43,341 nucleotides of DNA from Gnetum montanum (Eukaryota; Streptophyta; Gnetopsida; Gnetales; Gnetaceae): the NCBI GenBank assembly GCA_015680685.1, contig MNCI01027020.1, positions 362,247 to 405,587 of the forward strand. Reading direction: 5' to 3'. The position numbers were made by a program, and so were the translations under genes. The notes under the pieces were generated by a model, which saw only the letters and a list, made by a program, of their open reading frames with translations, searched no databases and was not told the origin of the DNA. How positions within the stretch are numbered: position 1 is the first letter of the stretch; each line of letters starts with the position of its first letter. This document shows positions 1-11,139 of the stretch, piece by piece.

Positions 1-569
1 GGGACACATCAGAGTAGTGTGGTACCTTGCCACCGTAATGAAATGCACCTTTGAACAATGCCACCAAGGCTTCATCTTGCAAACGCAACACAAAGAAAAC
101 CAAAAAAAAAACCACCACATGAGATGAGGGCAAAGTCCTATTTGCAAGAAGATTGCAAGGGCTGCAAGTGCTACATTAGTTGCATGTGCATGCAATGTCC
201 AAAGAAGGAATACTAGTCTAGGTGTTGATGGTGGTAGGTTGTAAAAGCTCCAGCAGCCACACCAAAAGTGAGCACCCAAGTGGCTAGAGGCAATGATGAT
301 GTAGATGCTTAGGAGTTCTCACCAAAGGTAGGAGCTAGGAAATTGAATCACAAGGCAAGGAGCCACACTGCCAGAAGCTCTTCCAGACTCAAGTGATGGT
401 GAGGGCCAGAGGATGGTAGTGTTGTGGCTAGGTGATAGTACTACTAGTATTATAGCAATAAATGTTGATAGTGAGAGCTATGACCAAAATTATTGGTGAT
501 GGTGGTAGTAGCTCTAGAAGGTTAGCAAGATACCAAAATGCATCTCTAGAAGATCAACATGATGCTGAG
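1..569 (-). mobile_element. remnant of older element D, 3' untranslated part
   Basis: Non-coding flank to the left of element A. The first ~180 bases resemble 18190-18460, the 3' UTR of element C, including the runs ACCTTGC, CACCTTTGA and CATCTTGCAAAC, and the reverse complement of 41230-41350 in element B. I therefore read it as the 3' UTR of an older family member that A inserted into. The rest (180-569) is purine-rich and shows no coding match. Confidence 0.5.
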
Positions 570-2274
570 TGTAGTGACCGAAAACATCGGCAGCTAGAAG
601 GATGCCGAGGGTCGACGGACGCAATAGTTTCAACCTTGTATCCGTGCGAGGTCGATGCTGGCTGTGTGCAGACATGGGGTTACCTAAACGGTCTGGTCAA
701 TCTAACAGGGACTTACATCAATGTCAACATAGCCTTTTGCAATGTAAATAATGTGAAATGTGAGATAATTCTTATGGGTAAATAAAGCAGGGGAGAAACT
801 TTAAAAATGCAATAGTAATACAAAATAATGCTTAAAGGTGAATAAAATAGAAAATAATGGAAAGAAAATGAGATAGAAAATGAGAGATAAAGTAAATTAT
901 GGTTAGAAACATGCACCACTCCAAAGCTACAAACTCGTCCAGTCAGGGTGGATATAATCGGCTACACAGTGTGACGGGGTACAAAAATCCTGAGAGTAAC
1001 CAAGATGTGTCGAGAAAAAAGAGCTATGCGCTTGGATGCGTAGTCATGTACAAATAATGTAGGGCTCTACCAAGGTGGTAGAACGGAGATGGGGACCTCT
1101 CAGCAGCTAAGAGAGAGTCATTGTTTACAGTGTTAGATAGATGACTTTGATATTACAATGCTGGAGAGGAGGGAGATCTTTGTTTTAGAATTTCAAAGTT
1201 CCCACCACTTGGAAGCTTTTTGCTTCAAGAAATATGCAAACTCTTTCGCAATTTCCAACTTTAAAAATTGTGGACTTTTCCAAATTGTGGGTACCTCTAA
1301 AAATTATTGACTTGTTATATGCTATTTCCCAAGATATTTATAGGGCTGAAGGTAAGTAGAAAGGGGTGATTTTGAATGCTACATGCCACAGGCTTACCTT
1401 ATCTTAATGGCACCACTCAAGTCATCTATGAACATTGGGCCTACAAGACCCTTGCGATGCGAACCTGCCATTTAATAACTATGATCCTACCATGCTGTAA
1501 TCACATCATCAGTGTCTAGGGATATGTGCCAATGGTCTGATTAGGTGGAGTGCAATGATGTCGTGCAACCACCTCTTTGCCTTGCTGAGCATTGTGACGT
1601 AGCCCGCTTGGCATAGCGTAGGACTTTGTCATGCATCCTGCTATATGTCACATGCTTGCTATGCTATGCTACACTATGTATCATAGCGTAGCGTAGCAAC
1701 TTTCCTTAGTCGCGAGAGCTTTCTTGATTTGCAAACCATTCTCCTATGATGCAAGTTTTGTGAGCTTTGTTGACTTCACCTTTTGAACTGCCTTTTGTCT
1801 CTTCCGTAGGATTGCTATGCCTTGCTGCACCATGTAGCTTAGCGTAGCATAGCAGCAGCCATTGTCTGCCATTTCTTGATGGAAAGGGACATTACTGCAA
1901 AAGTTGAAATTAGGTGAGGGGAGTGGGTAGTGAAGTTGTTTCCATGCTATGTTGTGTGAAGTTACGTAGCATAGCACTTCATTCCACCATTGTCTTTTGA
2001 AGCTTGCTACGCTACATAGTGTAGTATGCTTCGTAACTTAGAAAACTTGCTGAACTATTTCTACATGCTATTTTTGAGTAGGTTGTCCACTGTTTAGGGT
2101 ACTTTGGTGGGTGGGTAGGATGGTACAGGGCCTGTCCAGGCTCAAAGTAGAAAATTTTCCAAACTAGCCGACCTAGACTCAGAACATTCTTCTTCCAATG
2201 AACTACCATAGTGCTATGTAGACTGCAAGAGCCTGGTGAAGCAAGGATGACCCTGCATTTTTTAGGATGTTTCA
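570..2274 (-). repeat. 3' LTR of element A
   Basis: It aligns with 14869-16010 over its length. The LTR starts at 2274 (minus TGAAACATCC) right after a PPT and ends at 570 (minus ...CACTACA). A block at about 778-1363 has no counterpart in the 5' LTR. Short similar sequences flank it (ATAATTCTTATGGGT and ATAATGCTTAAAGGTG), so the 5' LTR may have lost it by recombination between repeats. The LTR is rich in CATAGCGTAGC-type short repeats. Confidence 0.82.
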
Positions 2275-2342
2275 TTGGCCCCTCTTTGTCAATGTCTGGA
2301 GAATAGGCTTGATGGACGTCAACAAAGAATACGAAACACCGC
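2264..2342 (-). promoter_or_regulatory. PPT and LTR-junction hairpin of element A
   Basis: The polypurine tract is at 2275-2289 (minus ACAAAGAGGGGCCAA), directly before the LTR start. Together with the first LTR bases it can pair with an inverted copy at about 2315-2342 (CAACAAAGAATACGAAACACC on plus, ending near GCAG). PPT-primed plus-strand synthesis is the standard role of this tract. The hairpin is the unusual part. Confidence 0.65.
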
Positions 2343-3245
2343 AGCAAGCGAAATGCTAAGGTTGTTGCTTGGTGAGTGTTGAGATGTTGCTTGGCCATGC
2401 TTGAGAGTGTTGCATTGGTTTTGCAGTGGTTAAGGTAGAGAGCAATGATGAGAGTCGAGTCCCTTGTGAGAGTGCTCTGAGGGGCTCGTTTTCATTTTCA
2501 TCTTTTGCTGGCGTTGTTCTTTAACCTACTGTAGGTAGGTGTCCCCTTGGTAGGATGAGTTACGTTACATCTATGGAGGGTTTTGACTTGCCTACTGCAG
2601 CCTTCCACACGGTGAGCTGTGTTACGCACGTGCCAAAATTTGCACTCTGAAGTAGCTGAGCTAGTCAAGGCACTCACTTTGCAATGCTGTAATGTTTTCT
2701 GTTGTAGTGAGATGCACTTGCAGGGACAAGGTCTTGCTGGCTGCTAGCATTGTTGTTAATCTTGGGCATCATTGCTACTATGAGATGCCCAAAGTAGGGA
2801 GGCTAGCAGTGGTCTTGGCAGCACCGGCATGGGGGAGTTGGTCTTTAAGGCGCTGGGAGCTATTGTGGGCATAGATGCACTGGAATCCCTACCAAAGGAA
2901 TCTATTCTTAGTTCAGCTATGGGATCAGCTACCACATAGTTGAACATTGCGTGAGCCGAAACCTTGGTGGGAAACTAAAGAGCAACAATATTCTGGCTAG
3001 GCCACAATACTGTCAGCACTTCAGAAGTGAGAATGAGCCCAGGAACTACCATTAGGGTGGTGGGTCATGGCGATGGTAGGTTCAAAGGGCCCATGTGACA
3101 TCATACGATGTCTTCAAAGGATCATCATGACACCAAGGTTGGCAGCACGTATGCCTCGGACTATGTTCTCCTTTCATCAAGAACTGCGTGCTAGAGCTAG
3201 GACGTCCCACCCACACACCGATATCGTGCCCCTTCGACAACACAA
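2343..3245 (-). other. 3' untranslated region of element A
   Basis: The stretch between the pol end/array 3 and the PPT hairpin. Only short ORFs of 60-66 codons occur, with no recognisable domain. I see no RNA gene or further element in it. Confidence 0.5.
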
Positions 3246-3249
3246 ACCC

Positions 3250-3490
3250 AATTTAAGGTCTCGGTAGAACGTGTGCTAGTTTAAGGTCCCAGTGGACCGT
3301 TGTGCTGGTTTAAGTTCCCAATAGACCGTACATGCCATTTTTACGTCGTAGCAGATATGCAATGCCAGTTTATAGTCATAGTGGACTAACAGTGCCAGTT
3401 TAACATCGTGGTGGATGGTTACTGCCAGTTCAACATCATGGCGGACACTGCTCAGTGCTGCTAGTTTATCATCATTGCAAACATTTCTTG
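3250..3490 (-). repeat. hairpin array 3 of element A (30-bp units)
   Basis: About eight degenerate units of mostly 24-30 bp, each AGTTTA followed by a dyad of 4-bp arms around 6 nt. Perfect arms are GGTC/GACC at 3285-3298, AGTC/GACT at 3374-3387 and CATC/GATG at 3404-3417. The array lies directly downstream of the integrase C-terminus. Because part of it has a 30-bp period, the minus strand reads through it as 10-residue repeats (HHDVKLALLV, HYDYKLALHI, CYDVKMACTV). Confidence 0.8.
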
Positions 3491-3499
3491 GTGCGACAG

Positions 3500-4740
3500 C
3501 CAGTTTATCATAAGGACCTTCCCAGTTGGCTAAGAACTTACTTACGTGCTCATGGATGGCCTTGAGGATGAGGTCTCCATTTTGCACTAGCCATCGATGT
3601 AGGTCTACATGGTGCTTCTGCTATTGTTTGTTCTGATAGTGCTCGATTTTTCTTAGCATTTGCACATGTTCCTCCTCCACTAAGTCAAGATCAATGTTCC
3701 GTGATTCATTGTTTTGGGCTTCGCTTATGACATCAGACAGGATCATCCAAATTGAGGGTACCTGCAACTCAAGGTATAATACAGCCTTAGATCCATAAAC
3801 AAGACTGTAAGGGGTCTTACTCATCGTAGTTCTACTCGTGCCACTGCCTCTTGATGTTGTTAAGAATCCTCTTTAGTAAGTTGATGATGGACTTATTTGT
3901 AGCCTTTGCCTGCCCATTTTCTTATAGATAATAAGGGGAAGAAAATGATTGTTTAATGCCTAGATTTCTATAGAAGGTTCAAGTTTCTATACTGCTGAAC
4001 TGTGCTTCATTGTCAGTCACAATAGTCATCGGGAGTCCAAACCTAGTTATGATGTTATCAAGGATGAAATGGTAGATTTTCTGAGATATCTTTTTCCTCA
4101 AGGGAATAGCTTCCACCCACTTAGTAAAATAATATGTGGCAGTGGTAATGAAGCTATGTCCTACGGAGGACTTGGGCATGATAGTCCCTCTGAGGTCTAG
4201 TCCCCATTGTTGGAAGGGCCACGTAATTTGGGTTGGGTGCAGGTCTATAGGTGCTATGTGTATGAGGTTTGTATATCTCTGGCATGTGTCACATGTCTTG
4301 ACTTTTGACAGGCAATCATGCTCCATGTAGGGCCAATAGTACCCTAACCATCTGATTTTTGCATCCATAGCCCTGGGTGCTATGTGTCCATCGCACAGCC
4401 CTTTATGAACCTCATTAACTACCTTTTGTGCCTGCCTACCACCCACTCATGCCAGCAATATCCCATCGTAGGATCGTCGGCATAGGGCATCATTTCCCAT
4501 GAGCATGTATTGCCAAGCATGTTTGTGGATTGCATCTCTTTGAGCTGATGTTAATCCACCTAGGGGTTCTTCATGCCATAAATAAGCTTTAATGTTATCG
4601 TACCACTCTAGTGTGTCTGCAGTGTCAACAGAGGCCACATGTTTCACCTGAGTGATAGGCTCTACACATTCTATGATCGCAGTTGGTAGGTTTGCCAAGG
4701 AATGCGATGGGATGTTTAACATGAGGGTAGCTAAGGTATC
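3500..4740 (-). pseudogene. integrase of element A, degenerate
   Basis: The integrase would insert the cDNA into host chromatin. In order on the minus strand I see the zinc-binding region (HKGLCDGHIAPRAM, GYYWPYM, then KTCDTCQRY, so both Cys of the CxxC are present), the catalytic core with WGLDLRGTI (first Asp) and VTDNEAQFS (second Asp, normally DNGPQF), and a distal part with YSLVYG and LELQVPS. A C-terminal GPY-type module (LANWEGPY) follows near 3530. The segment that should carry the catalytic Glu, around 3830-3980, is out of frame with stops. The GPY module runs straight into array 3, so its usual tail is lost. Confidence 0.85.
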
Positions 4741-5115
4741 TACTATGGTGTTCTCATTGTGTGGCACATGTTGCACATCAGTGGTCATGAATTACTTCAG
4801 TAAGATTTTTGCTAGGTCATAGTAGGGTTGTAGGTGCATAGCCTTGCAGGTGTAGACTTCGATGATTTGATTCACAACTAGTTATGAATCTCCCCAGATT
4901 GCCAGGTATTGTACATGCAGCGTGCGGGTAGTTAAGAGGCCTCTGAGTAGCCCATCATATTCTGCCATGTTTTTGGTGCAAGGGAACGCAAAATGATAAG
5001 TGGATGGGTACATTTCCCCATAGGGGAATGTGATTGTGGTAGTGGTGCTACCTTCTCACATGGTTGAGGCATCATAGAAGTGTAAGGTTACCTTGAAATG
5101 CAATGGAACAATGGC
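4690..5115 (-). pseudogene. archaeal-type RNase H (aRNH) of element A
   Basis: A second RNase H between the classical RNase H and the integrase, as in Tat-clade elements. The catalytic acidic positions are still visible: FYDAST (Asp), NMAEYDGLL (Glu), IWGDS (Asp) and NTIVDTLATL (Asp). At least three in-frame stops interrupt it, consistent with CAG to TAG decay. It would degrade the RNA strand of the RNA:DNA hybrid. It has the same order and spacing as in elements B and C. Confidence 0.78.
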
Positions 5116-5119
5116 AACA

Positions 5120-6539
5120 TTGCTAATGTATTTGTCTAGGAACTTGAGATCTACAATTGTCTGGTCATTGACTGACGAGGTCACAAGTTGGGTTGCTATC
5201 GCTTGGCCCTTTGTCGATGATTGACTTACATAGCGTAGGTTGAACTCCGCAGTTATTTCTTTCCATTGGTCTATCCTGCTACTTTCGTACAGGTTGTTGG
5301 TAATAGCCCAGAGTATGTTTCTTTTGCAAATGATGTTGGTTGTGCTGCAAAATAGGTATTTCCGTTAATTTATTAGTGCAAACACTAAGGCTAGGTAGTT
5401 CCTCTCCACCTCATTGTATTTTTCCTCATATGCTATTAGAGTGTGGCTCAGGTAATACATTGGTATTTTAGAACCATCATCCCGCTTTTGACATAGCAGT
5501 GTTACTATGGATGCATCAGAGGTGGCAAGGTATATGAAGAAAGGCTTGTCCCTTTGTGGCGGGTGCATTGTTGGGAGGTGCGAGAGCTCCTTCCTCAAGA
5601 TTTCGAAGGCTTGTTGACATTGGGCTATCCATATAAAGTCAACCCCCTTCTTTAGAAGATGTTGCATGGGGTGTAACTTGTTGGTCAACCTTGGCATAAA
5701 CCTTCGAATGAATTGCACTCTACCTTGTAAACTTTGTAACTCCTTAAGGTTTGTGGGAGGCGCTAGGTTGATGATGACCTTGACTTTGTCTGGGTCCATC
5801 CGTATTCCAGCCTCTAATAATACAAAACCTGACATGCATTTGTTCTTTACCCCAAAGACACACTTCTTATGATTAAGACGTAAATAATGCCTTTGGCAAC
5901 ACTTGAGGACTAACTCTAGATCATGTGGGTGGTGGGCTGCCTCTTTGGACTTGACCGCTATATCATCCACGTAATCATTTAACATTTCTAGGATGTAGTC
6001 ACTAAAAATGTAGGTCATGGCTCACTGGTAGGTTTGTATATATAGATTTGTATCCCTCCTGTTTTTTTTCAAAATCGCAACAATGTTGGACACCCACTCT
6101 AAATAGTCGACCGCGCGGATGAAACCTGATCAGTATAACTTAGTGATTTCATCCCTCATGGATAGTGTGATTTCTGGCTTAATCTGACGTGCCTTTTGCT
6201 TGACTGCCCTTATGTGTGGTTCTAGGATGATGTTATGCTGAATCAACTGCAGATCTAGACCTAGGATGTCACCGTATGACCATGCGAAGACATCGATGTG
6301 ATCCTACAAATTTTAACTATGCCCTCATGTATTTTTGTGTCTAGGAAGGAGCTAAGTCTTAATGTCTTTACCTCCCTTCTTGACGTGGTCACGAGTATCT
6401 CAACAAGAGGATCCTTAGTTATATCTCTGACCTCTAAATCTAGGGCATGGACCAGGTATCTAGGCCAATCTAGGGGTGCTTTTAAGGTTGCTATAGTGTT
6501 AATCGTAGTTGACCCCCAGAAAATCATGTGAGGGTTCAA
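5120..6539 (-). pseudogene. reverse transcriptase and RNase H of element A, RT core deleted
   Basis: Reading on the minus strand, 6539-6261 encodes the pre-RT segment (RYLVHALDLEVRDITKDPL, matching element C). At about 6040-6070 the sequence jumps from the start of the RT fingers to MTYIFSDYILEMLNDYVDD. The fingers and palm that hold the first catalytic Asp and the PFGLKNAGATYQR block are therefore missing, roughly 90 residues. The YVDD box, thumb (LQGRVQFIRRFMPRL) and classical RNase H (YLATSDAS, YYLSHTL, KYNEVERNYLAL) remain. The RNase H tail continues to about 5120 with stops. This copy cannot make an active RT. Confidence 0.85.
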
Positions 6540-6719
6540 CTATCTCGTGAGCTTGCCTTGTGGCCCTACTAAGATTAGAGGCATGGAAAGGGCATGATGG
6601 GTTTCCATCTCTTGCTTGACTTGCCATCATAAGATGAAAACTTGAGTAAGGGTCATCAGAGATTGTGTGAAATGTAAATTTGCAAAGCAACACCGAGATG
6701 CGACTTGCTAAGTAAGGCA

Positions 6720-6905
6720 ATGTAAAGATTGAGAGTTTGCTAGTTTAAGGTCATGGTAGACCACCAAGGCACAAGATTCTAGGATTGTTAAAGATATGTA
6801 AATTGTTGATGTGAAATGCGAAGTTGTGTAACTGTTGATATGCGAATGCCAAACTACTAGTTTAGTGTCATCTCGGACTACCATATTGCGACATGCAAAA
6901 TAATG
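6720..6905 (-). repeat. hairpin array 2 of element A (short)
   Basis: Two or three degenerate units. The best is AGTTTAAGGTC...GACC with perfect arms GGTC/GACC at 6749-6762. A second, TAGTTTAGTGTC...GGACTACC, is weaker. It lies between the RT start and the antisense gene, the same place as 36475-36705 in B and 22401-22850 in C. Confidence 0.6.
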
Positions 6906-7045
6906 ATAAAAGGAATGAAATGGTGAGTACAAGGGGTGTCATCTTAGATCAACAAGTGAGCACCACATGCTCAAGTGTTTTCATAGTTTCTTTTTTGCAT
7001 TTTTTACATTGTTATGCTAAGTACATTTCATGATCATTGCTACAG

Positions 7046-9907
7046 GAGAGAAGAAGCCTCGTGAGGTGACGGTGGTAACTGCCAAGAGGCAAGGGGGAAA
7101 CATCTACTTCAAATATGGTGAAGTAGTGGCAAGCTAGAGCTGGTTAGAATGAGGGGCTCTAGACCCTTTGCTCAAGAAAATCTGAATGGCTGGACTTATG
7201 GATTTTTTCATGGCTCCAAATCTAGGCATCCCTACTACTGAGATGCATTCCTTGGTCAACTCCTTCTCTAGGTAGGCGAGTTATTTTCGTACGTATGTGT
7301 AGGGTGTGTGGGTGTTCATTGACATCAATGACCAACTATTTGTAGATTTTTTTAGCGTCCCTACTAATGGAGCAGATGTGATGTTGAAGGACAAGCAGGA
7401 GTTGACCCTTTAGATGCAGCACATCGAGGAGTGCCTGAGGCTCACGAAGGAGCAAAAGGGGTTCCCTATGGAAAAGCTTAAGGAAGGTTCTACCATGGGG
7501 ATATACCTAGTCTTTCGTGCCCATTCATTCTCTCAATTGCTCATCCAAGGGAAGGTCCTAGGGCTTGGGTAGGCTTGGGTAATGAGGGAAGTCATGGAGG
7601 AGGGGGCTTGTTACAACTGGGCCAAATTCCTATGTAGTGGTTTGTAGGCTGAGATTTTGGGACTCCGTGAGCAAACGGAGTCCTGCTCTAACATACATTA
7701 TGCTTTCTACATAGGTTGTTTAAAGTGCTTCATGGAGTTCCTGGTGGTCCAAGAGGATGGAGTTTGGTTTGAGCTAGATCATGAACAAATTCCTATGGCA
7801 TGGATTTAACAGGTCCTTCAGACTATGCAAGCACAAGACCCATCGAAAATGGTCGAGGAGTCGTTGTCTGTAACGACTAAAGGTCTGGCAGTTCATAGCG
7901 CTTGAGGCCAAGACAATGTAGGGGAGACACCCCCTACCATAATCAGAAATGTAACATAGGATGAACATCTCATAGCTGAGAGTGTGCCTATGGATCTACG
8001 AAGAAAGAGACCTCCCCTAACCAGGGTAAGTTCTCATGAAGAGGACGGGCGAAGACTCTGATTCAAGTTGCACCAAACACAACCCCCCATTGGTGAGCGT
8101 TACATAATATTTAGTTTACTTTGCTATTGCTTGCTATTGTATGCTTTGTTAAGCAGTGCATCGTAGCATGGCATCTGTTTTGAGTTAACTTGTTTTGAAT
8201 TAAGGTATGCATTCCCTTTCCTAAGAAGAAGAAGACGACGACGAAGAAGAAGGTGACAAGGAAGTGTCAACCCTTAGGATGAGGGCAACAAATAAAGATG
8301 TGGGGGCCTTGATTTTGGAGGAGAGGGCCTCGAGTAGGAATAATGGAGCCCCTGTCTCTAGGGCAGGAGCTCTTGTCATTAGGGAGCCTCTTCCTATGAA
8401 TGAAGAGGTAACTCCCCAAAATAAAAAAGACGCTGCTCTCCTAAAAGGAAAGACACTAGTGCATGAGGTAGGGGCTTTCATGGACTTGGCCAAGCCTTCT
8501 ACCGAGCCTACCATAATCATCTTGCATCAGCAAGAAGAAAGACTGCAGCCAGATGCTAGTGAGTTAGGCTTTGTGTGTGCTTTACCATAGTCCATTTTCG
8601 CCATTGTTGACATGCTTAGTTGTGTAACAGGTGCTACTGCTAATGTCTTAGGACCTCCTCCACCTCATATAGAGTCATGGGCTAAAGTCCCTGACAAGTT
8701 TGCATTTTTTTAGGGACTTGTCGATGACATGATCAAACGCCTTCAGCAGGCAGACCCTCATGCAAGTAAGTAGAAGTGTTAACTATCCTTATGTTGCTAC
8801 GTTGAAATTTTTGAGTTTGTTGATTATGTTATGCTAACATGATTACTATGCCTTGTGTGCTTGAACAACCTCTTGGCTCAAGTGGGACCTAGCACAACTT
8901 ATGGAGGTTGGCGTGGTGCCCGCACTCTAGCCTGATGTGACCAAGGTGTCTCATCGTATGTTTGAAGAGACTTAAAAATATGTCTTGCACTCAGTGCTCT
9001 CTCTATGGGAGTGTAGACACATCAACGAGAACCTGTGGAAATGGGTCCAAAGGGTCAAGTAGAGAGAGGCTGAACTGGTCGCCTAGGTGGAGAACCTTAG
9101 GTCAAGGATCAATATCCTCATAAACCGTAATCCTAACCCTGTTGATTTGCAAAGCACTGTAGATGACTACGTCAGGTTTTGGACTATTGTTTATCAAAAT
9201 GTTGAGTCCACCCACGAAATAATCGAACAGTAGATGTAGATGGACTTGCTAGCCTAGAAGTACCAAGAGATGAAGGACATTAGCGCTAAGGTCTTTGAAC
9301 GGGGGAAAACCTAGAGGGATCACAAATATACATACAAGCTAAAAAATGAAACCCATCGAAGATTGTATAAAGACACTACTATGGAGGCATTCTCGTACGA
9401 AATGTTCATGAAGGCCATCGGCACTTCTGAGGCCTATGCTAGGTTTAAAGAGTAGGTGAAGGTTACGGAATCTCCTCACCTAAAGGTGAACCTTCCTATA
9501 GGAGAGACCACAAGTGCCTCCCTTTCTCGAGAGCCTCTAAAGTGGACAACATTGGAAAGGGAGAAAGTTGCTGCTACGAATGCTGAGCCTAGTTGCAGTT
9601 GTTGGATGGACATTTCGATAAAGGAGATTGGGTGTCGCTTTAGGCTCGGTCTAGACTAGATACCTCTTAAGACTGATGCAGGCTCCCCTCAGGTTAGTCG
9701 CTTTAATGCTATGTATAGCTAGCATTTATCGCATTCGTTGCCTTAAATAAATACTTTATTTTTGAGATAAAGGCTCTCAAAGAAGGTGTGAGGCTCATGG
9801 AGGGAGGAAATGAATAGCTGGCAGGGGGCAACACACGAGCTGGTGATGCAAAAGTAGATGAAGCAGGGGCAAACAGCGAAGGCGATGTGAACGAAGCTAA
9901 CCCATGA
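7046..9907 (+). pseudogene. antisense multi-exon gene in element A (exons 4-8 of the B model)
   Basis: The gene runs opposite to the element. Five exons are supported: 7046-8092, 8226-8558, 8631-8765, ~8869-9692 and 9773-9907. Acceptors are GCTACAG, CCTAAG, TGTAACAG and GATAAAG. Donors are GTGAGC (8093), GTGAGT (8559), GTAAGT (8766) and GTTAGT (9693). The acceptor near 8868 reads AA, apparently a lost AG. Phases are 1,1,1,0, with no net frameshift through 2.4 kb of exon. About a dozen stops lie in exon 1 alone. The protein matches that of B exon by exon: QLFVDFFSVPTNGADVML against EFFLDLFAVPVGGVDVVL, YNWAKFL against YNWA.FL, and KVPDKFAFF against KMPSKIYFV. The second exon is acidic (EEDDDEEEGD) and the end is Gly/Ala/Asp-rich. 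The 5' exons and promoter are missing next to array 2. I do not recognise the family. Confidence 0.82.
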
Positions 9908-10019
9908 TAGCATGGGACCTCCTTTTTTTTTATTAAAAATTTTGAAAATTTTACAAACACTACCCATGAAACCAGTTTTGTATTAACTTATGTGTTATGT
10001 AAAGTTTTCATCCTCTCGT

Positions 10020-10090
10020 ATTCTAGTTTTAGCCATTTTGGGCTGTTGCTAGTTTTGGGCCATTTTGGACCATTAGCATAGCATGCCAAA
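10020..10090 (-). repeat. hairpin array 1 of element A (two units)
   Basis: Two units of CTAGTTTT plus a dyad: AGCC/GGCT around ATTTTG at 10031-10044 (perfect) and GGCC/GACC around ATTTTG at 10058-10071. The loop ATTTTG is the reverse complement of CAAAAT in array 1 of element B, so the loop is array-specific. It lies between the 3' end of the antisense gene and the protease. Confidence 0.65.
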
Positions 10091-10159
10091 AGGAAAACAT
10101 AATGGTGAGACAAGGGAATGGAAAATATGCAAGGATAATAACTGGGTGGGAGGTCACAA

Positions 10160-11100
10160 GGCTACTATGCTATGTGTAGCTTCCTCTTGACCTTTTGTGG
10201 GTTGATTGGAACATAAGGTTGAGGCGTTTTGCCTAGGCCCTCGCTCATATCACTATCCTTCACTTGGAAGGGAAACTCACACCATGCATTTTAAATTTTA
10301 GGGTTGGCTTGTTGGACCAATCCCTTTGTTGTATGATTAATGCATGCATGACCAGGTGCTTCATCTTCAGAGGTTGTAATGTCTAAATCCTGTTTCATGC
10401 CTATGTTGCTAATTTCTTGTGTTACCAGCCTGTCGCCATGGATTATCACCTCCTTACCCACGTATGGTAAGTGGATTTCCTAGTGTATAGGTTAGGAGAT
10501 AGCCCTAAGTTGGGCTAGCCATGATCTTTTGAAGATTAGGTTAAACTCGGGCATTTCTTCGACCACGACGAACATTGTGTCTGTGGGGAACTATTCCCCT
10601 ACTACGAAGTTTACGTGAACTGTGCCCTTCACCAAGACGCATGACCCGTTGAAGGACCATATAAATGATGTCACCGTTGGTTTAATCTAGTCAAACAATC
10701 CCAAATTATCTATAATAGGAAAGGAAATGACATTTGTGGTAGCCCCATCATCGATGTGTACCCTTTGGATCTAGTGTTGGCCGACCCAAATTGTGATGAA
10801 GAGAGGCACTGTAGTAACTTGACCCCCTTTAGGATCTTTCTTAATGGAACTACTACTAAAAGTTAATTGAGCTATTGTGGACTCCATAGGTACAGAAGGG
10901 AGTATGACCAAGTGGATCGCTTTATCATTCGTTGGCATGTTTTCGTTGACTGGAATCATCGTTAACATGCAGACTAGAGCCTTGTGGTGAGGTACAGATA
11001 TCATGACTAGGTCGTACAAGCTTAACATAGAATTTTTCTACGTTAGGGATTGCCCAACCTAGGTGAGGGCGTCCAAGAAGTCTTGGCCACCTACCTGTTT
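10160..11100 (-). pseudogene. aspartic protease of element A
   Basis: The retroviral-type aspartic protease that would process Gag-Pol. On the minus strand I see SLYDLVMISVPHHKALVCML, a linker, then the active-site region VHIDDGATTNV and a downstream block FNLIFKRSWLAQL, equivalent to FNLILGSPWVAQL in B. The active-site triplet context is DDGA rather than the usual D-S/T-G. B has the same DDGA, so it is ancestral to this family. Several TAG/TAA codons interrupt the frame. The frame matches gag from 12336 to 10771, so gag and protease were one ORF. Confidence 0.85.
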
Positions 11101-11139
11101 GGCACTTTCCTCCTCCTCAATTCATCCTAGAAGACAAAT

